Below are positions 14,301 through 29,300 of a stretch of 64,000 nt of DNA, in pieces. This stretch comes from Hoplostethus atlanticus (lineage: Eukaryota; Chordata; Actinopteri; Trachichthyiformes; Trachichthyidae), in NCBI GenBank assembly GCA_034670405.1, contig JAXDDX010000073.1, forward strand, positions 379,001 to 443,000, read 5' to 3'. Position 1 is the stretch's first letter. The number at the start of each line of letters is the position of its first letter. The position numbers and the translations under genes were made by a program. The notes beneath the pieces were generated by a model, which did not search any database, had not been told where the DNA came from, and worked only from the letters and a program-made list of their open reading frames with translations.

Positions 14301-17300
14301 TGTGAACTCATTTTCCATTGAAAGGTTTTGTTGAGGCCAAATGCTCTGCTTAATCCATGTTTGAACTTCATTGAACTGCTAAGTTTTTATTAATAATAGT
14401 CTGCCTACTGTGTCATCCAGTCCTATTCACCTACCTTGCCACAGGCCCATGATGCCACAAGGTTGCCCTCTGCTGGATGGCATTGGTACTGCTCATCCCA
14501 TGTCGCTCCTAAGCCCTTATTAGAACGGTTGCATCAATGCTGATGTCTAGATGACAGTGGAGGAATAGGCTGCCTCTCTAAGTGTCTGTTTTTAATTATT
14601 GCTCCTGTGCCTGAAGAGATGATTTTCCTGGATGTGAACATCTGTTGGGTTCAGTGATGAAGGGTGTCAGAGGCTGAGCTGTGCACTGATCTAATGGGAG
14701 CGTAGGTGTTGTGTTATAGTTTAGGTGTCCATAACCCAGACTAAATTTCTCTAAGCCTTTGATGCAATTTAGTAAGTGGTACGCAATATGAACTTTTGCA
14801 GCCAGTGCTAACTCCCACAAGCAAACAATGGTGTGTCTTTACAGTCACTCTCTGGTTGATCATCTGAGCCACCAACTCCAAACCTCAATCCACCAACACT
14901 CCCACCACACGCACACACGTGTGCACACACCCTCACTCTTGCTGTTGCTGTGAATGGATCATAAGCACTAAATCAATTACGGCATTGTCTCATGGCTGTC
15001 TTTTTCAATGCACGTCTCTGTGTAGGGTTCCCCTGTTCCATCTGGCAGACTGGAATTTGAGAGGCTTCTCAGGGAGTCTCAGAGGGAGGTTCTGCGCCTC
15101 CAGAGACAGCTGTCGGTCACCTCATCCAGGGAGCAGCATGACCAAAGCCCTGACACCGGTGGCCAAGAGAAGTCTGGGGAACTCAAGAAGGAAGAGGGGG
15201 AAGAGAAGGTACAGTCAGCCACGCTATCTGCATCACCCGATTTAAGAACCCAGCCCAGCTCTACACTGACCCCTGTTGGTGATAGAGAGCTTTAATAAAA
15301 GCTTAGTCCATGCACACCAAAACAGATGAACTCAAAAGCAAAAATGAATTATTGCTCCAGACATCAACTCAAAACAGTAACGTCCAAGGACTGGGGAATC
15401 CCGTCATTGTTGCTGTGGAGCAAGGAGCTTTTTTTACCTCAGCGATAATAAAGGCCAGATGTATGTATGCAACTCCGGTCAGTATCCAGGTTCAACTGGA
15501 TGTGGACAGTTTCTGAAAAGCAAGTGTGCTGAGTGTGGTGCAATTTCTTAGGGGTAAGTCTCCGATTAGGGCAAACTAGCGCGGACCAGGTCATGTGTTT
15601 TCACCTATGAGGGTAGATGGTGTTAGTACTACAGTTGGGATAATACGTTGTTTGTTAATGTGGAATTCGGTCCACTTGGGTTTTTGATGAAGCTTAGTGT
15701 ATTATATATATATATATATATATATATTATTATAGTGTATTATACATTGGCATGGATGCTGTTTTGCAGTGTTATATAATGGCTTGCTGTTGGAGCCAAT
15801 ACTAATCTGTCAGAAGCCATAATGAGATGATTCCCTGTCCTGAACTTGGGCCTGATCAAAGATACAGATGTCACCTACTCTGATCCTCACTGCATTTAAT
15901 TCTTTGAAACAATTCCTCCTTTCTCCCCCATACGTGTGATTCTCAGATGTACCAGTCACCGACCAAAAAGTCTAGAAATACAGATTTCACAAATATATAT
16001 GAATGAATTCAAAAGTGCGGGATGGATTTTATATGTAGAAGTAAAATCTTGCTAGTCATACTAAAGAATGTCTGCAACAAGGGAAAAATGCCATTTCCCT
16101 AGGGTTCCCTTTGAAAATCTGTACTTATAATAAAATAAATCTTAGAGGAACGGTTCCATAAATGAATTGCAACCTCCATCGTTTTAAGGCATGCATCTTA
16201 TTTAGGGCCATCTAAAGTTTTTGGGTGAAATTCTCTACTCCCTGTGAGGCTCAAACGAGAATGCCGATTGTGGTAATCTGTCGTTTGTGGGACACACACA
16301 CGCACTCCACAGTGCCACGCGCACAGCCAGAAAGGGGCCATGTTGTGTGAACTCTAATCCCCTCCAACAACAGAATGGTACAGTCCAGTAATCCGCTCTC
16401 TGTTGCTGTGGCAGCGGTGAGAGGGTTTTGGGTGGAAGGTAAGACTTCAGCCGCACCAAAGACTTCTCTAGCTCGCCCTGCTCTGGATAACTAGCAGGCC
16501 AAGGGAAGCCTTGACGTTGCCACAGATCACAGGAAAGGGGTAGGTCGCCTTTTGTGTCTAGGTGTGTGTATGTCTGGGTGTCAGTGGCCCTGTTGGGTTA
16601 ACCTCATAAGTGTCTACTTGGATGTGGGACTGAAGCGGTGCAGGAGGTGAATTTGAGACTTAACATTGAAAACTGAACAGTGTCATGACAAGCACAGAAT
16701 TAATTCTACAGATTTGGCTCAAGGAACTGGGTATTGCATTTATATAGAGATGACCTGCTTATTCTGGAAAAGATTATTAGTCTGTTTGTGTCCTGCCTGC
16801 TCTATTGCTATATGACTCGCAGCTAAGTGGATCTCTGTTTTTAGGTCTTGTAGCTGTTATATTTTTTTCAATATTAATTCCAGTAATCCTACATTGCAAC
16901 TCCAACCCTTGTCTGATGGAGTATCACTTACTTGCAAATTAGAAAGACGAGACATGCGTGAGGCCTAGTCAAGGGCAGCCTGGCAGAAACCCTGTTTTGT
17001 AAGCGTCATATTTTGGAGCTTCCAGATGTAGAATTTGGGCGGCCTGTCTCGCCTTAGTGACAGGGTGGTAGAGCGTTTGATCGGTGGACATCGATATGCT
17101 CTGTATTAAAAAGAAAATCAATGGCCAGGCCAATCCATTAAGGTGCTTTTAAAAGAAGTGATCCAGTTACCCGTTTCAGTAGTCTGCAGGGATTACACCA
17201 ATGTGCTTATGGCATCCAGGGCCTGCTGAATGGGATCTGGCCCTGCTTTAGTACGCATTGGCCCAGGCTGTACTTTATCCTTTAGTATACAGGAGTGTCC

Positions 17301-20300
17301 AGTGCCCACAGTGGCACTGCACCGTGTGAAGTGTGTGCAAGCAGAGGTGAGCCATGTTATTAGCATGTCCAATAAAAGCACATGCATGAGCTGCTGAGGC
17401 CTCAACATTCATCAGATCTGAAGGGTAGACACTGCTTTAGTAGATTTTGACATGTCTGTTGCTTTAGCTAGACCATTTATTGATGAGGATCGGCATGACC
17501 ATCTTTAACGTCTGTATAATTATTACGTTATAGCAGGTATTTTTGCTCAGTGCTCAAATAATGCACAGTAAATATGTTAACATGCATTCTGCAGCTCACA
17601 CATTCTTCTAGAAAAATGTGCAGAACTTGTAAAATAAAATTTAAAAAAATCTGATGGTACAAGTTGTGAAACAAGAAGCTGTCTATCAAAATTCTCTATT
17701 TAGATAAAAAATAAAATTTAATTTGCATGCCAAGAAATATAGCATCCCGTTTAGCTTTCTATCAAGCATACCTTGCAGGATTTGTGCCTTGCCTTTTGTG
17801 TCAAATGAATACATTTTCACTCTCCGATGACAGCGGCCAGCTTCTGTCCAGCCAGCTTATTTTTTAGTGATTATTTAATTAGCCTCGAAAGGCCACAGAA
17901 AAAATGTGTGAGCTGAAATGGCAAGAGGATTTACGATTCAAAACCATTTTACTCTCTCGTGCTGCTCAGAGATGGGCAGAAATGGAATGATAATAATGAA
18001 ATATATATTGAATTATTTTGTGCATTTTGTAATTGTAACAATGCACTTTCTGCCAAGATATTGCTTAGGGTTATATTCTTCATACTGTGAAAGTAATGAA
18101 AGGAGTACTTTTTAGTAGGGTTAGCGTTTTTGAAGGAAGATACTGGTATTTCAGGATTGAAGCTGCTAATGTGTTATGTCTACATACAACAACTTTAGAT
18201 ATGAAGATTTTCCATGGCAAAAAAGAAATCCCAAAAACGACATTGAATGATTGATATCCGTTTTTTTTAAGCAGGATCCAATATCGACCCAATATATCAG
18301 CAAACCAATATATTGGTCTAACTTCACATTTTAGAGCTCGGATATTAACCTGATGTTCATTAGCAGAAACCGGCTGATCACTTTTAGAGGCCTACAGCAA
18401 AACAGATGATCCTCAGAAGGGTAGACATTCCCTATTGAAGGAAAATCTACTCTCTAAATCCACTTAAACCACATTCCCTGACATGATAGGGGTTTGTACA
18501 ATCAAACAGTTCAGTTTTCAACAGCATATCTCAAATGTATTGAGTCATTTTTTGTCCAATAGGTTTTTGGTATCTGTGAGGTATATGGTGTTTGTGAATG
18601 TTATCACTATTTGACCTGTTTTTGTAATTTATTTTGATCCATTGGTTGAAAGACTGTTTGTGACCTGACAAGGCCAATCCAGATGCACTTGCGTGCACAA
18701 AACCCTGGCAATCTACTGGATGATCTATCAATCTATTCCCCTTAGAGTCAAAGATTGATGTGCTCTCCAAATATGAATAAAATTGAGGGTAGCTGGTCCG
18801 TTGGGGACGCTAGAGAGAAGTGTTTGTGCATTTGATCTAGTTTCAAGCTGTTACATGACATGAATGCAAAAATGTGCTTCAGATTCATCCTCTCACATTT
18901 CATGAAATATAAAGTTACACGGTTGGAAATAGTGCTAACAGGTCTGTTGTAATCCTTTGACTAATTCTATATCTTCGGCCAAATAAACTGAAGTGTAAGT
19001 AGCAGTGTAAATTAGGCTACTTACTGTACTACTGAAAGGGATTTAGGCACTATGCTCCTAAATGTCTTAGATGAACTGGTGCTCCTTAGGGATGCTGATA
19101 GAAAGTAAACTTTTTATGTGCAGATCAGATAAATCTTGATTGCTGAGTCCAGACATACGCAAGTTAGTTTGATTAATCAAACCTCACAATTGACAAGATA
19201 GTCGTGCATATATTTGTCAAATTCTGAAAATAACTAATAGATCATCAAGCTACACTTATCCACGTTCAACAGTAAGTAAATCTTCATTCTTTTCAATGTT
19301 TAACTGCAGGAAATATATAAGTAATGCAATGATATAGACCTGCTCTTGCTTACTTAAAATACTTAAGCTATGCAATATGAATTTGTTGGTGCTTGTGTTG
19401 AAGCACAAGATTCAACTGAGTTGACCCTTTCTCTGAACTCTCCATATGAGCGTTTGGATTGAAACACTGTGAGTGTAACCTACTCTAATCACCATGGATA
19501 ACATGACATTAAACAAACTGTGCAGCATTGGCAACTCAGATTGTGGAAGCCCAGTGCCTCCACATAGCTTTTATATTGAGACATTGCTAACCTACATTAT
19601 GGTTTATATTGCATATTGCATTTCATTTTGTTAAGTTAATGTGTTGCCACATAAACCTTTGAAATGAATCATAATAGCCTAAGCCTTGGTCTAATGCTCT
19701 CTGTGACAGCCCTTTTATTCAACATAACATTGTATAAATGAGTCATTATGTAATATTCTCCCTCTCTGCTCATCCGTCAAAACGATGTCAGAATTATATC
19801 ACACATCGCCTGAACCCTGATTATATTTGCTTTGAACTCATTATTGTGGGCACTCACATCCCCTCCTTCAAAAAGGATTGCACTGTTGAGGTTATATTAG
19901 CCTTGAAGTGACCATGCAGACATTGTACTGTAGGTGCTTTGACCTTTGTTGTGTAGTTTTATAGCAGTGTATTTCATATGTTGACGGTGTATGCAGTAAC
20001 AAGGTCTCAACTTCAGACTGAAACACAATGATAGTCTTATTGTCACTTAGGTGTGTTAAATCAAGAGGAGGGACAGTTTAAGATTCTGATTATATTTCAG
20101 TAATAGTAAGAAAGGTTTAGGTTCTCCTACACTTCACCTGGTAAGAACTAGTTTTTAAGGCTCAAATAATATTTAGCTAATGCAAAGAAAGGGTTGAAAG
20201 AAAAGTTTGGGATAAGAGCTGCAAATTGGTTTCAGATAGTGTAATAATAACGAAGGACTGGATTTGTAATATATGTACTTTCCAAGTATTGAAAGTATCT

Positions 20301-23300
20301 TTTTGGCCTACCATTGATGTGCAGTACCCACCTTGTTGATGTATGGCTGCCAGATTTTAGCAGAAAGCTCAACACACATCAGCTCGCTCAGTGGAGTAAT
20401 ACAAGCTCATTTAGAATCAGCAGATGATTGACAGCGGTGGCCAAACAGCAGGGTGGGAATGTAGTCAGGACGCTGCGGTTACCTGGCCTGCTTACGCTTG
20501 CGATACATGCCACGGGCTCTTTAATGACCGGCAAACTGAATCAGGAACTTAGTTTAGCGGCTCGTGGAAAGGAAAGTACTCGTTTAGAGCCGTACTTCCT
20601 GTGTTCTTTATTTATACATAGGCCAATGGAATTAGTGCCTCCTGCTGGCCCTCCGTCACCACTACTAATACCATCTGGTCTCCTATCCAAAAGATCAACC
20701 AGAGATAGCCTTACTTAACCTCAGACATGCCACTGATTTTATGCTGAATGATCAAAATGGTTGATCAACCCCTGTGCGTATCATTTCAAAATCCCCTATG
20801 AAACGTGAAGATCTATCTTAGAAACAAATGGGGAATTAAACAGTGTATCCTCAGCCAGCAGTCTGACTGATGCAAGCGTTCTACATGTTAGACAGTGTAC
20901 AGTGTGTCCAGTATAGCACTAGGAAACTTGGGCATGAAGTTTATGCTACAAGTGATAGTATATGTGCAGGGCAAACAGGCAGAATCAGCAGCTTCATGAA
21001 ATACATGGCTGTCTACCATAGGTGCCAGGCTGGCGCTTATTAATGCCGGGTGCTTTCTGATCCTGTGTTTGTTCTGAAACAAATAAATCCCCGGGACAAT
21101 TACTGGGAGTTTTGTGGTATTTAACAAATATGATGACTGTGCATCTCAGCCAAAGGAATTCGTCTTTCCATTCAGGTCAGAACTCTTTACTGGGGCTAGA
21201 AGGTTGACATCCGCCTCATCTGTCCTGAAACTTCAGGATGGATGAAAATGATGAACTATTTATGTTTGGCCGTATTCAGATGTTCTCTGTAATTGTGGTA
21301 CAATTCGGTATTGTGTGCACCTAATGTAAGTTAAGTCTACATTTTCATTCTATAAAAAATTACTATCAAAACCAATTTGAAGAATAAGCTATTGGTCAAA
21401 ATCTTTTTTTTAATCAAATATGTACTACTGGCTTTTATAGCCTCTTAGATTTTATAGCCTGTCAGACATGGAGAGTGTCTGACAGTAGTACAACCCCAGT
21501 AATGGAAAGCCTGATGCATGCCATTCAAATGGCACTCTTGTCATTTCAAGCTGTGGGATGGGCCAGGAGGAACAAATGATGCTAACACAGGAGGGCATCA
21601 TCTTCAAGTACATAATCCAGTTGATCTGTGTCCATTATATCTTAATGTATCTCTACAAATTGCAGTTTTATTAAACTAGCAAAATTATTGTATGCCCTTC
21701 TGATTGATAATGTCCTAACAATGTCTTGACAAATGATTTTCTAATACAAGTGGGAACCCTGTGTTACGTTTGAAGTGGTATGCCTTCTAATGGCTGACAA
21801 TGTAAAGTGTAAAGGAGAGATCTTGTGGCACGTGGCAGAGCGTGTTTGATCCTGTTATTGGGTCGTGGCCTTGGCTGCACTAACCCAGTTGTACTCAGAG
21901 CATAAGTAGGTGTGCTCTAAAATTAGACACTGATTCCTGACTCTTAACCCTTAACCAGTATCCACCTCTCCTCTACCTGGACCTCAAAGTCACCACATTT
22001 TGAAAGGATGATAGAGTAAAAAAAAAACATTATTAGAAAACTCATTGATGCAGAAAAATAGCTGTGAAACATTCACATCATTACGGCCAGGCTAATTAGA
22101 AAGGGCAGACTCCCTGCTAATGTGTTCTGGTCATGTTCCTGGCTAGAGGGATTCCCCCTGGATTATTCCCTGATTGTAGTTGGACCACTGGGAAGGAGGC
22201 TCACTGCTAATCCCTAGCTCACAGCAGGGGGTGTAATGTTAATGTCACTGTTACCGTACAATAGGACGCTCCCCACACTCCCCACATCCTGTTTGTAAGG
22301 CGATAATGGAAGCTCATTTATTGGGTCATGAAACTTTATTATAATGTCTTGGACTGCCTGGCTATCCCAGATTATTTCTGCATCTGATATTCCTGCTGCT
22401 CAGAAACGTGAAAGTGTTTCTCATCAATTGATTGTGCTCCTTTCCCCGTCAGGTTGCAGGAGAGACCCCGTGTGTGGCATTAGATGAGGCTCCATCCAGG
22501 TGTGAGGAGACTCCTGGAGAGGAGGAGGAGTCGGGGTCGCGAGTGACGCCCCCACCGGGCCCAAGCCCGACCCCCTCCCATCAGGAGGAACACACAAAAG
22601 AGGAGCACCTACAGTTTCTGGTGAGAGCATCCAGTACGCTGTACTTATACTCCATATTGACCCTGCCACAAGCCTGCATACACAGTGGGAGCCTCAAACC
22701 ACGAGCAGGCAGCATTTTTCCACTGCTCACATGCAATACAATGTGCATTTCTCTGTTGGATATTCAGTGTGTGACTTATATTTACCATTAGTTGGAGCAG
22801 AGCTCACATTTGGCAAAGTCAGAATGGCCTAATCGCACATAAACGTCACTGATCATCAAATCATTGATTTCATCAAAGTCATCAGAGTCTTGCACACCCC
22901 TGTGTGCCATGATAACTGTGTATTGTACCTAAATGTTGGGATCAAGTTGTGCTTTCCACTTTCATGTGAAGCTTGAAGGCGGGTCTTGCACATCACCACC
23001 GTTGAAAGAAAACCCTCTGTCAGATTTGTTATGTAATGCTGGGATTATTTTGATCTTGTCTCTTGGAAACAGAAGAGTAGCTTATTGCTTTTGCTGGAGT
23101 GGGCTTGATGGCTTATATAGACTACTATATTCTCTCTCAACTCTGTATTGTATCTGTAACCTCAGACTCACTGAGGACAAGGAAAAACTCCCACAAAAAC
23201 CTATTAGGAAAAAGAAGTGGAGGAAACTGTGAAAGGGGCTGCTCAGAGAGGGATCCTCTACCAATAGTAATAGACTGTACCTTACAAAAACCATATAGAT

Positions 23301-26300
23301 GACGAGGTGCAGCGGGCTTATCTGTGACTGTGAGAAACAAAACATTATTCTCACAGGCCAGGCATTTAATGGTATTTATCTTAGTTCAGTCACATTTACA
23401 GGTGCTGCATGGTCAGTTTGCTAAGGCCCTGTGTGTTGCACAGTACATCATTGTGTCTCTCAGAAAGTGGCAAGAGCAGAATCACAATCAATATGTTTGA
23501 GCTCCTTCTGTATCAACTGTTAAAGAGGGTGAGCAAGTAGAAGCTAGCTTGAATGGAGCCTGTAATATATTTTCAGCTTGGGTTCAGTGAGAGGTTTGTA
23601 TGTAGCACCCACCTTGCAGGGAGCATGATCATGCTATGGGAGGAGAGTGGTTTGGTGGCGGGGAGCGTAAGATGAATTGAGTGGCAGCAGTGGTAGGGCG
23701 CAGTAGGTCAGCTGATTAAGCACGGCACGAAAAAACAGCACCTGCACCCATGGCAGCTGTTTAGCCATAAGGCGAGCCTGGCTCCATGGGCTAGGCTACT
23801 GTAAAAGCCATTCCCTTGGCACCTGCAGTGAAGGTCAAACATAGTGCTAACACACACCACACACAAATATTCACACAAGGTCAAAGAGAAAGTATTTGCT
23901 GGTAGAGCATATTTGAGGAGCAATCAGTATCACTGACCCTCACATGATTCATTGATTGATTGGAGTATATAATAGGACAGGACTTGCTTCCTTAACACCC
24001 ATTGGTCAGGTGGAGCTTTAATGCTATGGCTGACAGACATTCGTGAGAACAAATCAGGCCACAGACCACGTTTTAATTATCAATATTGTTTTGCTCTGTC
24101 ATCCCTGGTGAGGGCATCTCCTCCAGTAAGCTGTTGGCAGTCTGCAATTAGCCCCTCTGTCCTGTAGCTCCCCCCCCCCCCCCACACTGTCCCAGTGGTA
24201 ATGCTTGATTATGGTACTGTGGCCATGCTGAAATAAGCTGATTTCTCCTATTCTGGTCCTTCATGTAAGCTGCATTTAGAATAATTAAAGGATGCTAAGC
24301 TTTGTAATACCTCGTTGCTACCATGTCAGAGGTCAATATGGAAATTAAGGTCTTAGTCTTATTCTGCATCCTGAAAAGATTGATGGCACAGACGATTTTT
24401 GTCAGCAAATAATTTCATGTATCATTCCAGAGTTTGGTGTGTTAAACCCTTATAAAACCATATAAACACAACGGTAAAAGATCCGGTCTCAGAGTTATAT
24501 TAGACGGTGTTCAGATTTCAAACTGATTTCTTGAGGTGTGAAGATGCAGTGTAACTTTCCCTCGCTTTGTAACCATTGTTTGTTCAGGAAAGTGAGCTGT
24601 GCAAGAAAAGAAAAGAATGTGAAAACCTCGAGCATGAAGTAAAGAAGCGACAGAAGAGATGTCTGGATTTGGTAAGGAATCTGCTCGCTCCAGCCTTTCC
24701 TCTCCAATGCTCACTAGCATCGGTTACCATAGTGCAGATAATGTTACTCTCGATGATTTAGGATAAATAGATTCCCCTCGCCTCAGCTGAATCTTTTGTT
24801 GCCGTCTCTTAATAGGAGAGCCAGCTTGAGGATGAGCAAGGCAAAAATGAGCAACTAAAGGAGGAGGTAGATCTCCTCAGGAGGAAGGCACAGCTGCTCG
24901 ACCAGGTCAGTGTCTCCCTGCTCTCTCGTCCACATCACATCACAAAGGTCAGTCACATTCAGCTACCCAGTCAGCTGTGCTATGTCTTGTCTCTGTTGTT
25001 TCCCAGACTCGGGCTGAGAATGAGGAGCTGAGGGAAGACCTCTCTGAAGTGACCGCTCAACACAATTCAGTTCTCGAGGAGAACCAGAGACTCCGTGCCA
25101 AACTGGAGAACCTAGAGCAGGTCCTAAAGGTACAACCGGGGTCACACATATCTTATATTGAGTCTGACTCCTTACAACAGTACTAAAGGAAATGATCATA
25201 TCTGTAGAAGTCTGAGGATTGTCACATGGCATTTCTTTTACGCGTGCAGCATATGCGAGAGGTCGCCGAGCGAAGGCAGCAGCTGGAATTGGAACATGAG
25301 CAGGCACTGGCTATCCTCAAGTTCAAACAGGATGAAATCAAACGGTTACAGCGGGTGAGCACCACAGCCTTTTGTTCGTTCCTCTTAATCAGTTTGGCAG
25401 AACTGCAGTTTCTCCTGCCTGGCCATGAGAAATGTTTAGGATCAAACCCTTTAGCTTTCTTTTCACCCTAATGGTGGGAAATGGAGACTTTGTCCAGCAG
25501 GAGGCAACCTTTGGGCACCAATAAGGCATCTACTTTTGGCGGGACAATTTCTAACAGGGCTGTGAATTAGAATTTCTTGAGTGAACACCCAACGTTGACC
25601 TCAACTGTCTTCTAATCATCAGGCCCAGTTTTTCGCCAAGAGGGAGCATGAAGGGGTGGTTCAGATGCTGGAGGTGAGTTTGTACATTGCTATAAATCAC
25701 TAACTAATCACCAGTCTCTCATACAAGAGAAAGAAATAAAATGACATTTAAATACCATGTAGTACTTTCATTACCACGCACTGAAGCACTGTGTTTAGTT
25801 TGGGATGACATACCCAACTGACTGCACAGGTGTTCATCCCCACGACACGAGTTCAACTCATTCACCCAGCCCCAATATTAGTGAGAGGTGGAGCATTTTT
25901 GCCAAGTCCCTTAGTAGTACTTTCTTGCACTGCTGCATCCCCGTCTGGCAAAATCTCATTCATTATTGAAGGAGGCATGTCTCATCTCCCTAACACCAAA
26001 ACATCAAGAGCATAAATATTTAATTCTCGCTCTGTCCTTGGTAGACAAAAGACTTCCCGTTGCCACTGAAGCAGCATGGATACACAATCAGCCCTTTGTG
26101 TTGATCTAAACACCTGGCAGAGTAACCGTTACAGAAAAATACTATTCGTATTTTTGTAGCACTTATGGGTACTGGAAAGATAACCGTTTGAACAGATGGC
26201 GTCTCCACTGCCTCGTGGAGTTTATGCTTACATTCACACACCTTGAATGCAAAATGAAGACAGTTGAAGACCCCGTGTGTCTACGAGGCTGCAGTTTTAG

Positions 26301-29300
26301 AAGGATGAAAAAGGGTCAAAAAGACTACTAAACCTACAGGAGTGTTTTCTCAATATGTCTGTATTTTTTCTCTGTCTCTATTTTTGTGTTAATGGAGTGT
26401 GTTCCTAACTGAAGTGTATTTTATTTTAGGAGTTGACGCAGCTTGTGTTGCAGAGGGAGCTGGTAGAGTATAGTTGCTCCCATTATGAAAATGCTCATGT
26501 TTTCTCCCTCGCGCCTTTTGCTCTCCTCTCACTCTCAGTCTCTCTGTTTGAACCCAAAGGATCACAGGAGAACGTCTCTTTCCCTCCAAAGAGCCCTCGC
26601 ACACATAGCTTTTTGCAATGTGTTGAAAAGCAATTTTATGAAATACAATTAGGAAGATGTATGTTAGCTGTTGTGGGCCAAGAGACATTCTAGTGATGCT
26701 GGTTACTGACAGGACCTTCTTGCTGACCTGGATTCTGACTGCTGTGTTTCTTTATTTAAAAAATGTGTCTTCCTAGACTCATTGTCTCACAAGCATGTGT
26801 TTTACTTTTATCTTTTTGTCCTTTGTTTTATTTCCTTGCTAACCAGAATACACTGGACTGCATGCAGGTACCGGCAACCCTTAGCCTCCTTGACTCCCCA
26901 GGCCAGATTCTTGACCTTGCCACCACAAAACCCCCCTAGCCTCTGTAGACAGAATCCAACACCTTGCCTTGTCAAAGTCTCAAACACATCAGGCTTGGAC
27001 AGTAGACCCTATGAAGTTAACAAATTATTATTAAGCTATTACATAGCCCAGATATTAGTTGACAGAATTCAGCCAGGATTTGCTTGTGTATCCTTTGTGT
27101 TTTCCTCTGTACGTTATGAGCCAGGAGTAACAACAGTAACCCTTAACCTGCTTATAGGAGAAACTATATTAAGGTAGAGTCTACATGCTAAGACTGATGT
27201 AGCTAGTGAATTTGACAGCTGTCTGTAGTTATTGTAGTTACATTTGGGGATTATTCTGTACACAACAAGCTATCAGCAATTGGTTTCAGAGTTGTAGCAC
27301 TCTTTACCACTTGAACTGTACAGACGAGGCTTTACGTAGGTGGGAGGTTTTACCGGATATTGTGTTCAGACAGTTTCATGCAGAGGCTCTGTCAGATCGG
27401 CCTGCCAGGAAACTCCCACCACAACCGGAAGCGAAATCAGTCACTCATAGAAACTCAGTGGGGTTGAAGCTAACCTCTATAGTGTTCTGCGCTAATGTGA
27501 ATGCTCTGTAAGGCAGGAGGAGGACAACATGCAACTCCCCATTAACAACACTTTCATGGTTTCCACCCTGTTCTTCTGTTTCCCCTGTTACCAAAAAGCA
27601 ACCTTCTACCAAAGCCTTTCAACCTGCTATCTGCCTTTATTTCCCTCCTTTGTACCTTCATTTGTTCCTTTCACTCTTTGTGGTTTGTGTTTGCAGCTTG
27701 TAACAAATGTATCAGTGACTGATAATAATGTCTGTGTCTTGCAGAAACCTGAAATTAGAAATCAAACATTTTTTTTTACAACCTATGTAGGAAGCAATGT
27801 ATTGTTTGGTTTTGCCTATTTTTTCATCTGTCCTTCTTCATAAATAATCATGTAAGATGGAGCTATGAATGAACAAAACATAATCAGTGGATTGGTTGGA
27901 CGAAAAACAATAATATTAATACATTTATTTTATATAGCGCTTTTCTGAGTACCCAAAGACGCTTAACACTGAAATCACAAAGAATACAAACACAACAAAG
28001 AATTCATAGCTTTTATACTGTCCGTTGTCACTGAGAGACCATGAAAAAAAAAAACGCTTTGGGAACCGCAAGGCACATGGGATGCTGTAGTCCTTGGCAT
28101 AGCGGACATTGTCCCCCATGTGTCGAAAGCTTTTCATGATCCTGGTACCAAGCCAAACCATTGAAAAGGGAGGGAAGGTCATAGTGCAATATGGTTAAAA
28201 AATAAAAGGTTTGGCGCTGGGTTTATATATCTGCTTTCTCTGTGTGTTATGCCGTATGTGTAGTCAAAGGTGCGAGATCTGGAGGAGAAATGTCGCAGTC
28301 AGAGTGAGCAGTTTGGCTTGCTGTCAACTGAGTTGGAGACATTCCGGCTGCAGGCTTCGAAGGTGGACCTGGCTGGCTGTGCCCTCCTTACCAACACCAG
28401 CCTCTCTGTTCTGACCAATGGGGTGGGCCTGACTACAGACCGAGGTAACACACACCACCATGGCCGTTTGTCTATATCCATAGACGCAAGCCAATACAGT
28501 CACCCATACAATTCAGATCATATTCATATTATTGTTGATGGTTTTGGACTCATTTAAACCCATTTAAACCCAACTGACAACCAGGTTTCCATACTAAGCA
28601 TTTTAGAATCGCCCTTATAATGTAATCCTAGCCACAGCTGGCTTTGACGTATGGCAATCCAAATCCCTACTACTGTATGAATCCAGCTATGCATTTATTC
28701 ACCAGTCTATCTTTTCCTTCCTTTCCTTACAACCAAGTCTATATGCCATTTAGGTGTTTTACACTCTGATGGCCCATGGGAAATGGGGTGTCTGGGTGAC
28801 ATAGCCTTCTGGAGTCTCGAGGGAGGTGACACTTTCCCCTGCCCTGAGGGGAAGGATCCGCTCAGTACTCTCGCTCTCTCTCTCTCTCTTACTCATAAAA
28901 TGTGTTGGGTACTATCAGAAAAGAGCTGCATGTTCTCAACTGGCCCCTCACCTCCAGGTCGCTGTCGTGACCAACACCGTCTCAGCTCACCACTATCACA
29001 GAGCCTGCTTAGGTCTATAATGCACACAATCACATGAAGGTCAGTGCTCAAGGGCTGAGGTGAGCAAATGAGGCCCACATTGTCTGTGGACTGTGGAACT
29101 AGCTAAGCCCCGTAGTTCTTACCAGTGGTCGTGTGACACACGTTGCCTTAGAGCAGTGACCTTTGAACTCTGACAGATGGAGACAGAGGATTTTGCGCCA
29201 CTGTTTAATCATCAGCCAGGTTCAACCTTCAGCCTCCTGCATGTCAGCCACTGACCTCCCCCACCTAGCTGAGAGAGGCTTGTCTCTTCATTAATGGACT

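Larger units (their letters stand above)
25674..28263 (+). other. tspoap1 introns flanking the 21-nt microexon
   Basis: Introns of 1,173 and 1,396 bp surround the microexon at 26847. The second contains a dispersed repeat at about 27905-28030. Open frames here are not conserved. Confidence 0.55.

Noticed and set aside
26433-26693. Open frame after an acceptor-like ttttag near 26429 ([16 protein letters not shown])
   Set aside because: It looks like a coiled coil for a few residues, but it has no in-phase donor, and exons 25623 and 26847 already join in the conserved family order.
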